DNA of 64,000 nucleotides, from contig JAXCGZ010019149.1 in the NCBI GenBank assembly GCA_037179515.1, forward strand, positions 1 to 64,000. The letters are read 5' to 3'. The notes under the pieces were generated by a model that had not been told where the DNA came from, ran no database searches, and worked only from the letters and a program-made list of their open reading frames with translations. The DNA comes from Halocaridina rubra (lineage: Eukaryota > Arthropoda > Malacostraca > Decapoda > Atyidae). Both the position numbers and the translations under genes were made by a program. Positions 49,690-59,885 of this stretch are shown here, piece by piece; positions within the stretch are counted from its first letter, which is position 1; every line of letters starts with the position of its first letter.

Positions 49690-49815
49690 TCCTAAACGTA
49701 ATCTGTGAATACTAGATCAAGTAGCGATGAATCATCTCTCCTAGCCACTATTGATTCCAGTATATAATGATGTCTGAAACTTCTTTGTATAAACTCGAGT
49801 AATTGTGACTTAAAA
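49690..49815 (-). pseudogene. LINE B-like endonuclease fragment, diverged
   Basis: The plus-strand ATCTGTGAATACTAGATCAA and following sequence match the SLLDLVFTDN region of B-outer (37790-37880). It is clearly more diverged than the other copies. Confidence 0.6.
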
Positions 49816-49914
49816 AGAATTCACCGTGTTAATTAAGACTATTCCATCCTCTTTCTCTATAATTAAAACATTCTATTCTTAATACCTTAAGCTGTCTTTA
49901 ATGGGCGTTTTTTT

Positions 49915-50590
49915 TTATAATTGAATCTATCAGAGAGAAGGGGTAAAGCAATAGGCAGGGAGATTTGCCAACAGAGCCTTGTGCCAGACTCTGTCAAAAG
50001 TCTTAGAGATATCAAGAGCGACGACAAAAGGTTCCCCATAGTTTCTCAGAGAAGATAACCATACATGAGTAAAATAGGACAGGATGTCACTAGTGGATCT
50101 TGACTTACGGAAGCCGTACTAGTGATCGGAGATAAGTGAGTTAGATTCAAGGCGTTTCAAGAAGTGAGTTTTGAACAAAGTTTCGAAAACTTTAACAACA
50201 GAAGAGGTTAGGGCAATAGGTCGGTAGTTTGAAGGAATAGAGCAATCACTCTTCTTAGGAAGATGTTGAGCTAAAGCATGCTTCCAAGATGAAGGATAGA
50301 TACTGGTGAAAAAGACCACAAAACACGGGAGCCAGTTCATCTGCAAACTCCTTAAGGAACCTTGCAGGTATTCCATCGGGAGCAGCTGCCTTGTTCGTCC
50401 TTAGCGAGTGAAGATCTTTATGAACTTGCGTGAAGAAAGGATAAGGGGGGGGGGGTATAGATTTAGAGAGGGGTAGAGATTGAGGGACAGGTGCGCTGGA
50501 GTCGTTTACAGAAGAGTCAGCAGAAATCTGAGAGCCAAACAGAGTGGCTTTGTTAGTGGGAGAGCAAGCTATAGAACCATCAGAACGAAT
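49915..50590 (-). pseudogene. Jockey/CR1-group LINE E, reverse transcriptase fragment
   Basis: Minus-strand frames read APVPQSL..., PLSFLHAS, then CSIPSNYRPIALTSSVVKVF, ETLFKTHFLKRLESNSLISD, HYGFRKSRSTSDILSYFTHV and VVALDISKTFDRVWHKALLA (motif A). This is the first half of an RT. The usual DISKAFDRVWH has become DISKTFDRVWH. There are several frame breaks. Confidence 0.75.
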
Positions 50591-50599
50591 GAGATTGGG

Positions 50600-51130
50600 A
50601 AAGCTTGAGTTTCAGAGATGTTTACGCCTACATCTCTCTCATTTTCCGTCTCTTAAAGTTCTTCTCCTGGTAATGAGTATTCAAGCTTGGGCCTTCTCAT
50701 GCTTGTACCCTTTCCCATTACTTTAAATTTTTAAAAATTGACTTTCATTAGCCACTTTTCTGACCACTCATGCAGACAAATTAGGTCTTTCTGAAGTGTT
50801 CTACCATTGTTATCGTCTTTTACTTTCTTCACAATCTTTGCATCATCTGCAAACATATGCATGAAAGAATTTGCAGACTATCGCAGGTCATATACATATA
50901 TAAAGAACAAAAGTGGCCTTAAAACTAAACCCTGTTGAACACCAATACTAACCTTCTCTATTCGGACACTGACTCTTATTTTAATCAGTTGTTCCCTTCC
51001 TTCATATTAAATCTTTATCCAATCCAAGAAATTTCCACCTTTTTTCACCATTACTGCAGCTTCGTAATAAGTCTCCCATGTAGGAGTGCATCAAATGCCT
51101 TATGAAAATATAGGAATATGCGTATTTTGA
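50600..51130 (-). pseudogene. LINE B-like reverse transcriptase fragment, diverged
   Basis: Reversed, it gives the FADDAKIVKKVKDDNNG, LHEWSEKWLMKV and MRRPKLEYSLPGEEL series known from B1, with stops. It lies beside fragment E in the same strand but not in element order, so these are separate insertions or rearranged pieces. Confidence 0.7.
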
Positions 51131-51373
51131 CACGAGTTTAACTTTCCAGATGTTCAAAAAAGTTGATGGATAACAATATTGTTAACATTACAGCATCATT
51201 GTTAATAAATATACTTAAGCTCCTTGTACAACTGTACAAGGTTGATATTAGAACAACGGGAGAAGTGCTGGCATGTACTAATTGGGCTATGATATGCAGA
51301 GTAATATCTGCTGTATTGGTTCAGTCGGTTAGAACTTCGTGAATTTGCAACTTGTGACATGACATCGAATTTC

Positions 51374-51537
<164 letters not shown>

Positions 51538-51774
51538 GTTTCTGGAGCTAAACCAACCTAAAAGAGAACGTCTTATGAATCAGGAAATAAAATGGGCACT
51601 TAACTGCGAATGATTTTGAGATAGCTAATGATTTTAGCAAAGCCTTTCATGGTGTATTCATTAGGGAATATAAAGAGGATACTTCAAATTTTTAGAAGAC
51701 AGACAACGTTTGAAAGATCGAAGATACTATCGCTACTGCTAACGATGTTGAGGAATTATTGAAATCAGTAAGTG

Positions 51775-51976
51775 CCTAGTCGCCGTGGCTCAGTCGGTAG
51801 CGTCTCCGACTCTGAGGCGTCAGGTCGAGGTTCGCGCCCCGCCACGGTCTGAGGTTAGCAAAGACATGCACTCAGCGTAAGGATTACATCTGCCAAAACA
51901 AGTCCTTCGCAAGAAGGCAACCGTCCTAGCCCTTGGTTGATAAGGGAGTCCGTGACGTAAAACCGGAACCGGAACT
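51775..51976 (+). mobile_element. tRNA-derived SINE, family S1, copy 2
   Basis: The head GCCGTGGCTCAGTCGGTAGC ... GAGGTTCGCGCCCCGCCACGGT has tRNA-like A and B boxes and a 7-bp acceptor-type stem (GCCGTGG/CCACGGT). The body is shared with 10350-10556, and the tail is AAAACCGGAACCGGAACT. The 8-bp direct repeats AGTAAGTG at 51767-51774 and 51977-51984 are the target duplication in LINE G. Confidence 0.88.
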
Positions 51977-52390
51977 AGTAAGTGGTAATAAAGTCATGAA
52001 CCAGATGGCAATCACCCTAAATTGTTGAGTGAGTGCAAGAGGGAGCTGGCACTGCCAGTCACATTGATTGTAGATAGTTCAGTTAATACAGGTGTGATAT
52101 CAACTCTTTGGAACACCGCTAAAGTGCCCAGTCTATAAGAAAGGTGATAAGTTAGTGCCAATAATTCATAGACCAGTATCATTAAGATGTGTGATGTGTA
52201 AAATATGTGAATACTGATAAGGTCTAAGTTGGTGAAATATATGGAAGAGAACAATTTGTGGGTTGTAAAAAGCATGGTTTTAGCTAATGAGAAGTACCCT
52301 GACTGAGCTCCTAGCATATATGAAGAATTTGACAACGGTAGTAGACAAACAAATTCTGGTTGACTTAAAGTATTTGGATTATATAAAAGC

Positions 52391-52945
52391 ATGCACGATT
52401 CTTTGATCAAGTTGGAGGCTTTTCGTGCACGTGAGAAACTGCTAAGGTGTATCAACGGCTTTTTATCAAACAGAGACCAGTCTGTCGAAATCAGAGGAGT
52501 ACAGTTGTTATCTCAGGGTTCTGTACTTGGACCAGTCCTGTTTTTGACATATGTAAATGATTTGTCTCAAAAGCCTGAGTGTCCAACTCTTATGATCACA
52601 GATGATGTCAAAATTTTTACACAGGTTAATTCTTTTAAGGACAATCAAGCTATGCAGAGGGATCTCGTGAGACTTGAAGATTGGAGTAAGAAATGGTTGC
52701 TCGAATTTAACAGTAGTAATTGTGCGACGATGCATATAGGACATAGGCATACAGGATATACTTATACTTTGAATGGAATGGAGTTCAAATCATCTAATGC
52801 AGAAAAGGATCTTGGAGTGCTGATAACATCCGATTTAAATTCAGCCCAATATAGTATGGGAGATGCAGATAAGGGTAACAGGATGGTCGGACTTATTAAA
52901 AGAAATTTTCTTCACGTGAATTTGGATGTGTGTAGGACTGCATAA
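52391..52945 (+). pseudogene. LINE G reverse transcriptase, 184-codon frame
   Basis: Contains motif B (SQGSVLGPVLFLTYVND) and a degenerate motif C in which the first Asp is kept but FA is replaced (MITDDVK). A stop after DVCRTA separates it from the next LMGPYLEYAVQIWSPY segment. Confidence 0.8.
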
Positions 52946-53187
52946 TCATCTCTGATGGGACCTTATTTAGAATATGCAGTACAAATCTGGTCACCTTACT
53001 GTAGTAAGGATATAAATGAATTGGATAAGGTACATCAAAGGCTGACTAAGCTAGTGCCTGAGCTTAGGGACCTGGATTATGCTGAACGATGTGACTAACT
53101 GGGCTTGACGACGCTGGAACAGAGAAAACAGCGAAATTTATTGGAGCCCTCTAAGATATTGAAAGGAATGGACGATATTTTCGAGGG

Positions 53188-53386
53188 GGGGGGGTAAGAA
53201 TACTTCCTCCGTGTTCCCCCGCGTGTCGCAAAAATCGACTAAATGGGGGTAGAGCGAGGAGACTGGGAATCCCCTCCTCTGTATTTTCTTCCCGCAATGA
53301 GTCAAGGTATTTTACTTTGACTCAGCCACTCCCTTATAATTGGGATTAAGGCTCATGCATATTGATAGATAGATTTCCTTCGAATA
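53188..53386 (+). mobile_element. Short nonautonomous RTE-related insert
   Basis: Its first part (CCCCGCGTGTCGCAAAAATC ... GAGGAGACTGGGAATCCCCT) corresponds to the 5' leader of LINE A1 (about 10165-10110 reversed). It ends in GATAGATAGA, like the TAGA tail of A elements. No coding sequence remains between. Confidence 0.55.
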
Positions 53387-53820
53387 TATCGGAGGTAACA
53401 CCCGAGCCAATACATCAAAGTTAAAGAAAAGAGTTCACTGATAAACACACGTAAAGCAAACTCGTTCAGTTTGAGGGTTGTTAACTCGTGGAATTCTATT
53501 CCCGAAGAGGTTGTTTCCGCTCCGCCCAATGGTGCATTTTGGACAGGTGGTTATTCAATAGAAGTTAGGGAAAATTAAGTTTTGTGAAGAGTTTTGCGTG
53601 GGCACTGGAAATATTTTTGGAGACTGTATTAATATTCAAGATGTATTCTGGATTCAAGAACAGACGCTAGATGGGAGCCCCAAAAGAAACGTCAAACTGT
53701 CTAATCCTCTTCTGGACTTGAACCAGGTATATAAAACCTGATCTAGAGACGAATAACTACGATCTGCGATATAAATATAACGTGATAAATGGAAATAGGT
53801 TTCCCCGTAGTCAAGATTTG

Positions 53821-53887
53821 AAATTGGCGGGCATTGCAATGGATTGGCGTGAGCGCATGCGCGATGCAATTTCCACGTGATATAAAA
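53821..53887. promoter_or_regulatory. Promoter-like motif cluster
   Basis: Within 67 bp there are two ATTGG (CCAAT-box) motifs, an E2F-like TTGGCGGG, a perfect NRF-1 palindrome GCGCATGCGC (53853-53862), an E-box CACGTG (53874-53879) and TATAAAA (53881-53887). The stretch is CpG-rich within AT-rich DNA. No gene that it would drive was recognised. Short motifs can occur by chance. Confidence 0.4.
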
Positions 53888-54153
53888 CGGAGGACGTAAA
53901 CAAATGTAATTGCAAAATTCGCGACGACAGTACGCTAACGTCTATGTGCATTTAACTGTTCCTCACGCTACCCTTTCCCCATAAACTGCCATAGATTAAC
54001 CATATAACATAGGGTAGGTTAATCATTATGTACCGTGCTTTGTTATGACACACTTGTTAGTGCTTGGATGTCAATTTGCAATTGCAATATTTACCATTAA
54101 TGCCGCCTTCAGCCGAATCCTAATGGAAGAAATCGACCTTCAGCATTCATTAT

Positions 54154-54156
<3 letters not shown>

Positions 54157-54248
<92 letters not shown>
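54157..54248. repeat. (TA)n microsatellite, 92 bp
   Basis: A pure TA array. Confidence 0.96.
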
Positions 54249-54251
<3 letters not shown>

Positions 54252-54426
54252 ACTTTTACACCAAACGAGTGAAGTGAAAATATCTAATTTAAAAGTGAAA
54301 CATTAACCTAACCTAACCGTTCATGTTGGCTAGGAGTAGTGTGCGATATTAAACTGTTAAATTACCGAAACTATAATTTCAGTTATTAATTCCTATCTTA
54401 TCAGGGGCGAAATAACCTTAACCAAC

Positions 54427-54714
54427 CTAACCTTTCTTCGCTGTTAAAAAAAAAGGCAGGTCCCAAGTCTTCATGATATCCTCCAACACCATGTTAAAAG
54501 TGATTGAAGTGGCTTCTTCAATAGCTGTTTGTGCTCTCTTATTCAGCATCGGTAGAGAACTGGACTGGAAGTCTTGCGGTTTTGTGCCCCCATGTATGTA
54601 GAGACTTGTTACTGGCCAAAGGTTTGGGTTACTTAACCCCAAAGTAAGGGACAGACACGGGTGTGAGTCAGGGATATTGAAGGATATATAATCATGTTTA
54701 ATTAATTTTTTAAA
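54427..54714 (-). other. Unidentified open frame, ~95 codons
   Basis: From the edge of a (TA)n array the minus strand is open over about 95 non-repetitive codons to a TAG at 54427-54429. It includes [38 protein letters not shown] and [20 protein letters not shown]. The composition looks protein-like but I recognise no family, and no ATG precedes it outside the repeat. It may be an exon, a transposon remnant or chance. Confidence 0.2.
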
Positions 54715-54715
54715 A

Positions 54716-54821
<106 letters not shown>

Positions 54822-55189
54822 CCATCATAATAAGGTTGGCCCTTATTATTTGTATCAGATAGAATCACTTGGATTTGCATGCCACATATTGGAAAGGGCC
54901 CAAGAGTATGACTTTATCGAAGCCTTTCATTATAATTTAACTGAGAGTTTACAGCATATGTACGCTTTCTTTTTGGTTAAATTTTAGTTCCCAACCTTTC
55001 TGTACCCTACCGAATATCCTCTCAAATTATTCTATTTTACCCTATAAATCAGTTTTTCGAATATTGTACTTTAATATTACTTTTCAATGTGTTTTGTAGT
55101 AATATGTCCCCATTTTTGTCTCATCTACAGAATATTTTTAAAAACTTCTTTATCTTAGACATGACATAATATTTTTTGCAATTTCTGTC

Positions 55190-55816
55190 AGTCCTCTATA
55201 TCTGTATACTGGTGTTTTGGCAGGATTAATTTCCATAGTCCACTTTCATGAGGTCAGTATTTAAATAACTTAGTAGCCGGTCGCTGAACGCTTTATATTG
55301 CTTTAGTATCTCTAGTAAATACCGGTTCTAGACTTGATTGGGATAATCTGATTTGCGCTCTCGCTAAAGTTACGTAAGCTGTCCTAAGTACCTTCCCGTG
55401 TAATTTCTCAGACGCTCTATTAAGGTTTACAGCCTTATTTGTTTTTTAGGCTGTCTATGGTCGTAAAGGCTTAATTTGCTGTCTGTTATTACTCCTATTT
55501 CTTTGAAAACTCTTTATTGCCATTTTCTGCATATCATATTCACTTAAATTAACATCCTCCTCATTACTTTGATTCTTGTATTTTGTTGGTGAAAACTTTA
55601 CCATATATCAGATAAAAGCTTAGCCTCATCTATATCCTCTGGCAATTTCTTCCAGTCTACCAGATCATAATTTTTTCTATATATCTTTCTGTCGTTTGCA
55701 TATAAAACAAACCTTTGTGATACTTCACTAAGCACTTCTTTCCAATATGTGGTTTGAATATATAGTCTCTTTGCTTTGTAATCCAAGCCATTTAATATAT
55801 GTACAACCAAGACCAT
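55190..55816 (-). pseudogene. CR1-like LINE fragment, strongly decayed
   Basis: Minus-strand pieces read VLYANDRKIYRKNYDLVDWK (a degenerate YADD region), KLPEDIDEAKLLSDIW, then VKFSPTKYK and SVQRPATKLFKY. This is the order from RT motif C to the QRRATKL region, with many stops. Confidence 0.5.
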
Positions 55817-55819
55817 AAT

Positions 55820-56579
55820 ATTTTCAATACCGTATTTTTAATAATGTGTCTGTCTGCCACCATTTTAATAATGACACAAAAAACGGCTTATAACAAAAAC
55901 AACATTACCTTTATGAGGGACGTCTTCAAAAGCCATCATAAAATCACCAAAATGCTATTTTTGTAGACTTCCTTTTATCAGTTACAGTATTTCTGTCCAG
56001 TGTTGTGGTACCCCATTGCAGGGTAAACTGGGATATTGTAAGATATAGAAGACTAAGTACTAGTGGGTTTTACTATCTGAAGTGCCAATTTTACTTTTTG
56101 TAAGGTAAAATTGCAAAACCTGCATTCTAGTGGAGATTTGGAGGGCTATAGAAATATTTAAATTCAACTCATGTGTTCATTCTTAATATTGCCATCAATA
56201 TGTATTGGAGAAATATAGGTAATTTTTCTAAATTTACTATTGAGTATTGTTGAGAGATGTGGCACACTTGTTGGGGTATATTATGATGGAATGTATCCTG
56301 AGGTATTGGCAAGCTTGAGTGCAAGAGTGTAATCCTATGATTACATACTGCAAACTTGTGAAACAAAAGCAATATCTTATCTTGGCAACATCAAGTCCTG
56401 ATTCACCAGCCCTCTAAGTACACAAAAATATTATAGAACGTTTTATTGTATGTTGGTTATGAAAGCGAACTATGAAAATTTGAAAGCCTTTTCCAATATT
56501 GCTACGCATCTGAAAAGAAATGAATTGTGGATGGTGGTAAGTGTGAACAGGGTTTCAGAAAGAGTTAGAATACATAATG
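55820..56579. other. Nothing recognised
   Basis: AT-rich sequence without recognisable frames or repeats. Confidence 0.4.
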
Positions 56580-56655
56580 TAATTACCTAATTGTGCATAT
56601 AGGAAAGAGCGCAATGCTTGTGCCTAACTGTCTCCTGGTCAGTTCCATTTTTGTA
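56580..56655 (-). mobile_element. Solo 3' tail of a LINE B relative
   Basis: Reversed it reads AAAATGGAACTGACCAGGAG ... GCTCTTTCCTATATGCACAA then one copy of the ATTAGGTAAT repeat. The hairpin stem is degenerate. No coding part is attached. Confidence 0.7.
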
Positions 56656-56657
56656 CT

Positions 56658-56882
56658 TTTTTTATGATTGTGACACTAGGACGGGCCAAAAAAAAAATGA
56701 CCCTCATCGAACCTGGGCACGAAGAAAACATAGAGAGAAACAGAGATGGGGAGTATTGTGACTTGTCAGATGTGATGGTATAATAAGACATGTGATACGA
56801 ATATCCAAAAATATTCGGTATTGATGTAAGCATAGAAAGAGAACCGTAACTGAAGGAAGACTTAGCATCGAACTGCCCTGGA
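56658..56882 (-). mobile_element. PolyA-tailed retroposon F, copy 2
   Basis: About 85-90% similar by eye to 47787-48022, in the same orientation, again ending in an A-rich tract on the minus strand. It lies between the solo B tail and the LINE B5 3' UTR. Confidence 0.7.
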
Positions 56883-56883
56883 C

Positions 56884-57800
56884 AGTCTTAAATGTTTTAA
56901 GTCCACAAGACCCTTTAGCTGTAGTATCGCAACAGGTGGTTGGTGCCATGGGCCAACCTACTTAATGATACTGATACTTGTCCTTAAAACTATGAATTAA
57001 GTTAGCATTAACTACCTCCTTGCTTAGCATATTCCAATCATCAGCTACTCTTACATTAAAAAAGTACATCCTTACATTCTGCAAAGAAGTTTTCTTACCA
57101 AGCTTCAAACTATGACCTCTAGTTCTAGTTCCAGCCATATCAAAATATCGATCCCTATCCACTATGTCAAAATCATGAAGGAATTTAAAAGCCGTCACTA
57201 TATCTCTCCTCATTCTGCTAGCTTCGAGTGATGATAAGTCTAATTCCCTCAGCCTCTACTCATAACTGAGATTGCTTATTTCTTGCACTAGTTTCGTGGC
57301 ATGTCTTTGAACTTTTTCCAGCTTAACTAGATGTTTTTTTAAGTATGGATTCCAAATGGGGGCTGCATATCCAGGCTTTTGCCTCACATAGGTTTCATAA
57401 ATATTTTTTGAACAATTCCTTGCCATGTGCCTGAAGGCTACCCTTACATTTGCTAAGAAAGCATATGCTGCCCTTACTATGCCATTTATATGCATTTCTG
57501 GAGACAAATCAGCTGGTATGTTTACTCTTAGATGTCTTTCATTCTCGGTCTCTTGAAGTTCTGCTCCTGCTATTGACTATTCAAGCTTTTGCCCTCTTGC
57601 ACTTGTACCCATTCTCATTACCTTACATTAAGAAGTATTGACTTTCATTGGCCACTTTTCTGACCACTCATGCAGACTATTTAGCACTTCCTGAAGTTCT
57701 CTACCATTGTTCTCATCCCTTACTTTCTTCACAATCTTTGCATCATCTGCAAACATATTCATGAATGAATTTACAGACTGGTAGGTCATATGCATGTAAA
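56884..57800 (-). mobile_element. LINE B5, subfamily with a different 3' UTR
   Basis: Frames at 57790-57510, 57507-57256 and 57213-56962 encode FADDAKIVKKV..., VRAAYAFLANVRVAFRHMAR, NPYLKKHLVKLEKVQRHATK and SLKLGKKTSLQNVRMYFFNV. Stops interrupt them. The 3' UTR (GTAGGTTGGCCCATGGCACC...) lacks the B1 hairpin but matches 63353-63425. Confidence 0.8.
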
Positions 57801-58230
57801 TGAGAGATGGAATTAAGGGAAAAGAATGAGTGAGTGAGTGGTATATTTTAGTTCTTTAAAATTTATTATTATAGTTATAATCTTTGTTCTTAAATTTATT
57901 TTCCTAGGTATTATATACAGTTTTTTATAATTCATAAAAGTAACCACACTTGTGGAAACATTTTTAGGGTGACAACATTTAGTTTTTAGATAATTGTTTA
58001 GGAAACTATTCTTTTGAAGGTATATCTTTTTTAAAAATTTAGTCTTATAGTTACAACCAGTATGTTCTTATATTTATTTTATCAGGTAACAACTTCATTT
58101 TATTCATAAAGCTGCAGGGGAATGCAACTACACACACGTTTGTATACGTTTTATCATGAAACATGTAACAAATAGAGGTTCAGTTAAACAGTTTACTGTT
58201 ATGTTTTACATTAATATAAATTTATTATAG
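57801..58230. other. Nothing recognised
   Basis: AT-rich flank of the large Tigger element, without recognised repeats or frames. Confidence 0.4.
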
Positions 58231-58682
58231 TACAGTCTCTTCTTGTTTTGCACGAGGATAGGTTCTCAAAAGGCTCGTGTAAACCTAATTTTGTGTAATT
58301 TAAAGAGTATATTTCCATAAGGAATAATGTTAATAGGCATAGATACGTTCCACAAGTGTGTAGAAACACACTTTACCAAAGAAAAAAGCTAGTTAAACAC
58401 ATATTACAAGTACATAACCAAGCTGAAATATGTACATAAGTAAGATGAAAAGAAACAGATACAGTATTAATGATATTCAGGGTACAGATAAACTAAAATA
58501 TAAATAAAAGCAACACTAGAAAACTCAACATGCTTCTCATAACTGTAAGAAACTTCAACTTTTTTTTTTGCATGTCTTTTCATATTCATATTCAGATTTT
58601 CATTCTGCATTGCCTGAAATATAACAATATTAAATGTATAACATATGAAAAAATATAAACAAATTACACAGGTGTATTCACT

Positions 58683-59210
58683 TTATATACGGTGGGCAAC
58701 AGGCATACTGGGACGTGCATGTTGGTGGTGAGAAGATGACTTAAGCGGTAGGAGAGGGAGGAGAAGAGGAGCAGGAAGGGGAGAGCTAACCCCTGGTTGT
58801 GGTTGGGGATTCATGCTGCTTATATGTGCTGCATTGAGGGTCATCAGAATCACTTGTTTTGGAGGAGAAGTAGGCATGAAGAGTTGTCTGTCATGCATCC
58901 CTCCTCTTTTCTTCCAAAAGTTCATGGTAGCAGCCAGCATCTTGCATGATCCTTCGGTGTTCAAGCCTGCACGCTCTACACTAGGATCTTTCTTATCCAA
59001 AATATTCGAGGCATTCTCCAGATAGTGGAAAAATTGAGTCAAGTCCTTCACACTGAGTGTTTTCATGGGGGTCCCATGAAGTGCGGCTGCTGCCTCCTTT
59101 TCCTCCTCCTCATGTTGCTGAGCTTCCTTATCGTCTAAATCCTTGGCAGTCATTTCCTCTGTGCGGAAAGCAAGTCGGAAAATCCCACAAGTTGTGCGAG
59201 CTGAACGCAC
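58683..59210 (-). pseudogene. Tigger-2 transposase, C-terminal remnant
   Basis: A 175-codon frame with EEMTAKDLDDKEAQQHEEEE and SVKDLTQFFHYLENASNILD, which corresponds to the tail of Tigger/jerky-like transposases (L..AF..IE..L.....DP..ER). The proline-rich end is probably no longer meaningful. It was not taken for a host gene because it lies between the Tigger terminal repeats in the expected order. Confidence 0.65.
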
Positions 59211-59885
59211 TCAAGTTTCGTCTTTGAAAAACGATCATTGAGATCAAAACCCGTGAATGAGTATGTAAGCTGCAATCAAAGCTCCTTCCATGCCCCATTC
59301 AAACACGACTGTGTAACTTCTACCCAAGAATCCTTCACAAACCAATTGACGTGCTTGATATTAAACTCTTTCCACTAATCCTTAACTGCATTTTTCTTTA
59401 TCTCTAATCACCGAGAACTCGGGAGCATCAGTGGATTTTTCAAGGTCGGTCATGATGACGTCAGTCTTCCTGGTGAGGTCTTTAAACGAATTCCTAAGGT
59501 AATGTGTTTTCAGCATTTGCATTACCCCCTGTTCCATTGGTTGGAATAGTGAGTATTTGGTGGCAGAAACAAAACTTTCATATTCGAGTTCAAATTGGCA
59601 GTTGTCTAAGGATGGGCTGGTGCATTATTCAAAATGAGAAGAAATTCTAACTCTTTTTGGAGATGCGTCAAGAAATAATCTTTAAAAATACTCCCAGTCA
59701 TCCGTTCTTTCTTGTTTGCGTACCAAGTAACTTTATAATAACCCGTCAGTGCATGAGGGTTTTCCTAGTGATAAATCATTGCAGGCTTCAGCTTCAGGTC
59801 ACCCTCAGAGTTAGCACCAAGCAGCAGTGTAAAGCGATCTTTTGCTGCCTTATATTCTGAAGCACGTTTTCCTTCCATGGAAATA

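Larger units (their letters stand above)
51590..53640 (+). mobile_element. CR1-like LINE G, decayed, split by a SINE and a short RTE-like insert
   Basis: The plus-strand frames read EIANDFSKAFHGVFIREYKE (51620), then, after the SINE, broken RT to KLEAFRAREKLLRCINGFLS and QLLSQGSVLGPVLFLTYVND. Motif C reads ITDDVKIFTQ, where FADD is usual. Then come WSKKWLLEFNSSNC, NAEKDLGVLITSDLN, YLEYAVQIWSPY and WNSIPEEVVSAPPNGAFW near 53510. An insert lies at about 53188-53386. It is a different subfamily from B. Confidence 0.75.

Noticed and set aside
51779..51846. Possible functional tRNA gene
   Set aside because: The anticodon loop lacks the invariant U before the anticodon, and the sequence continues into a SINE body with target duplications.
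58683..59210. Candidate host gene of 175 codons with Glu-rich region
   Set aside because: It lies between Tigger-2 terminal repeats in the position of the transposase C-terminus.
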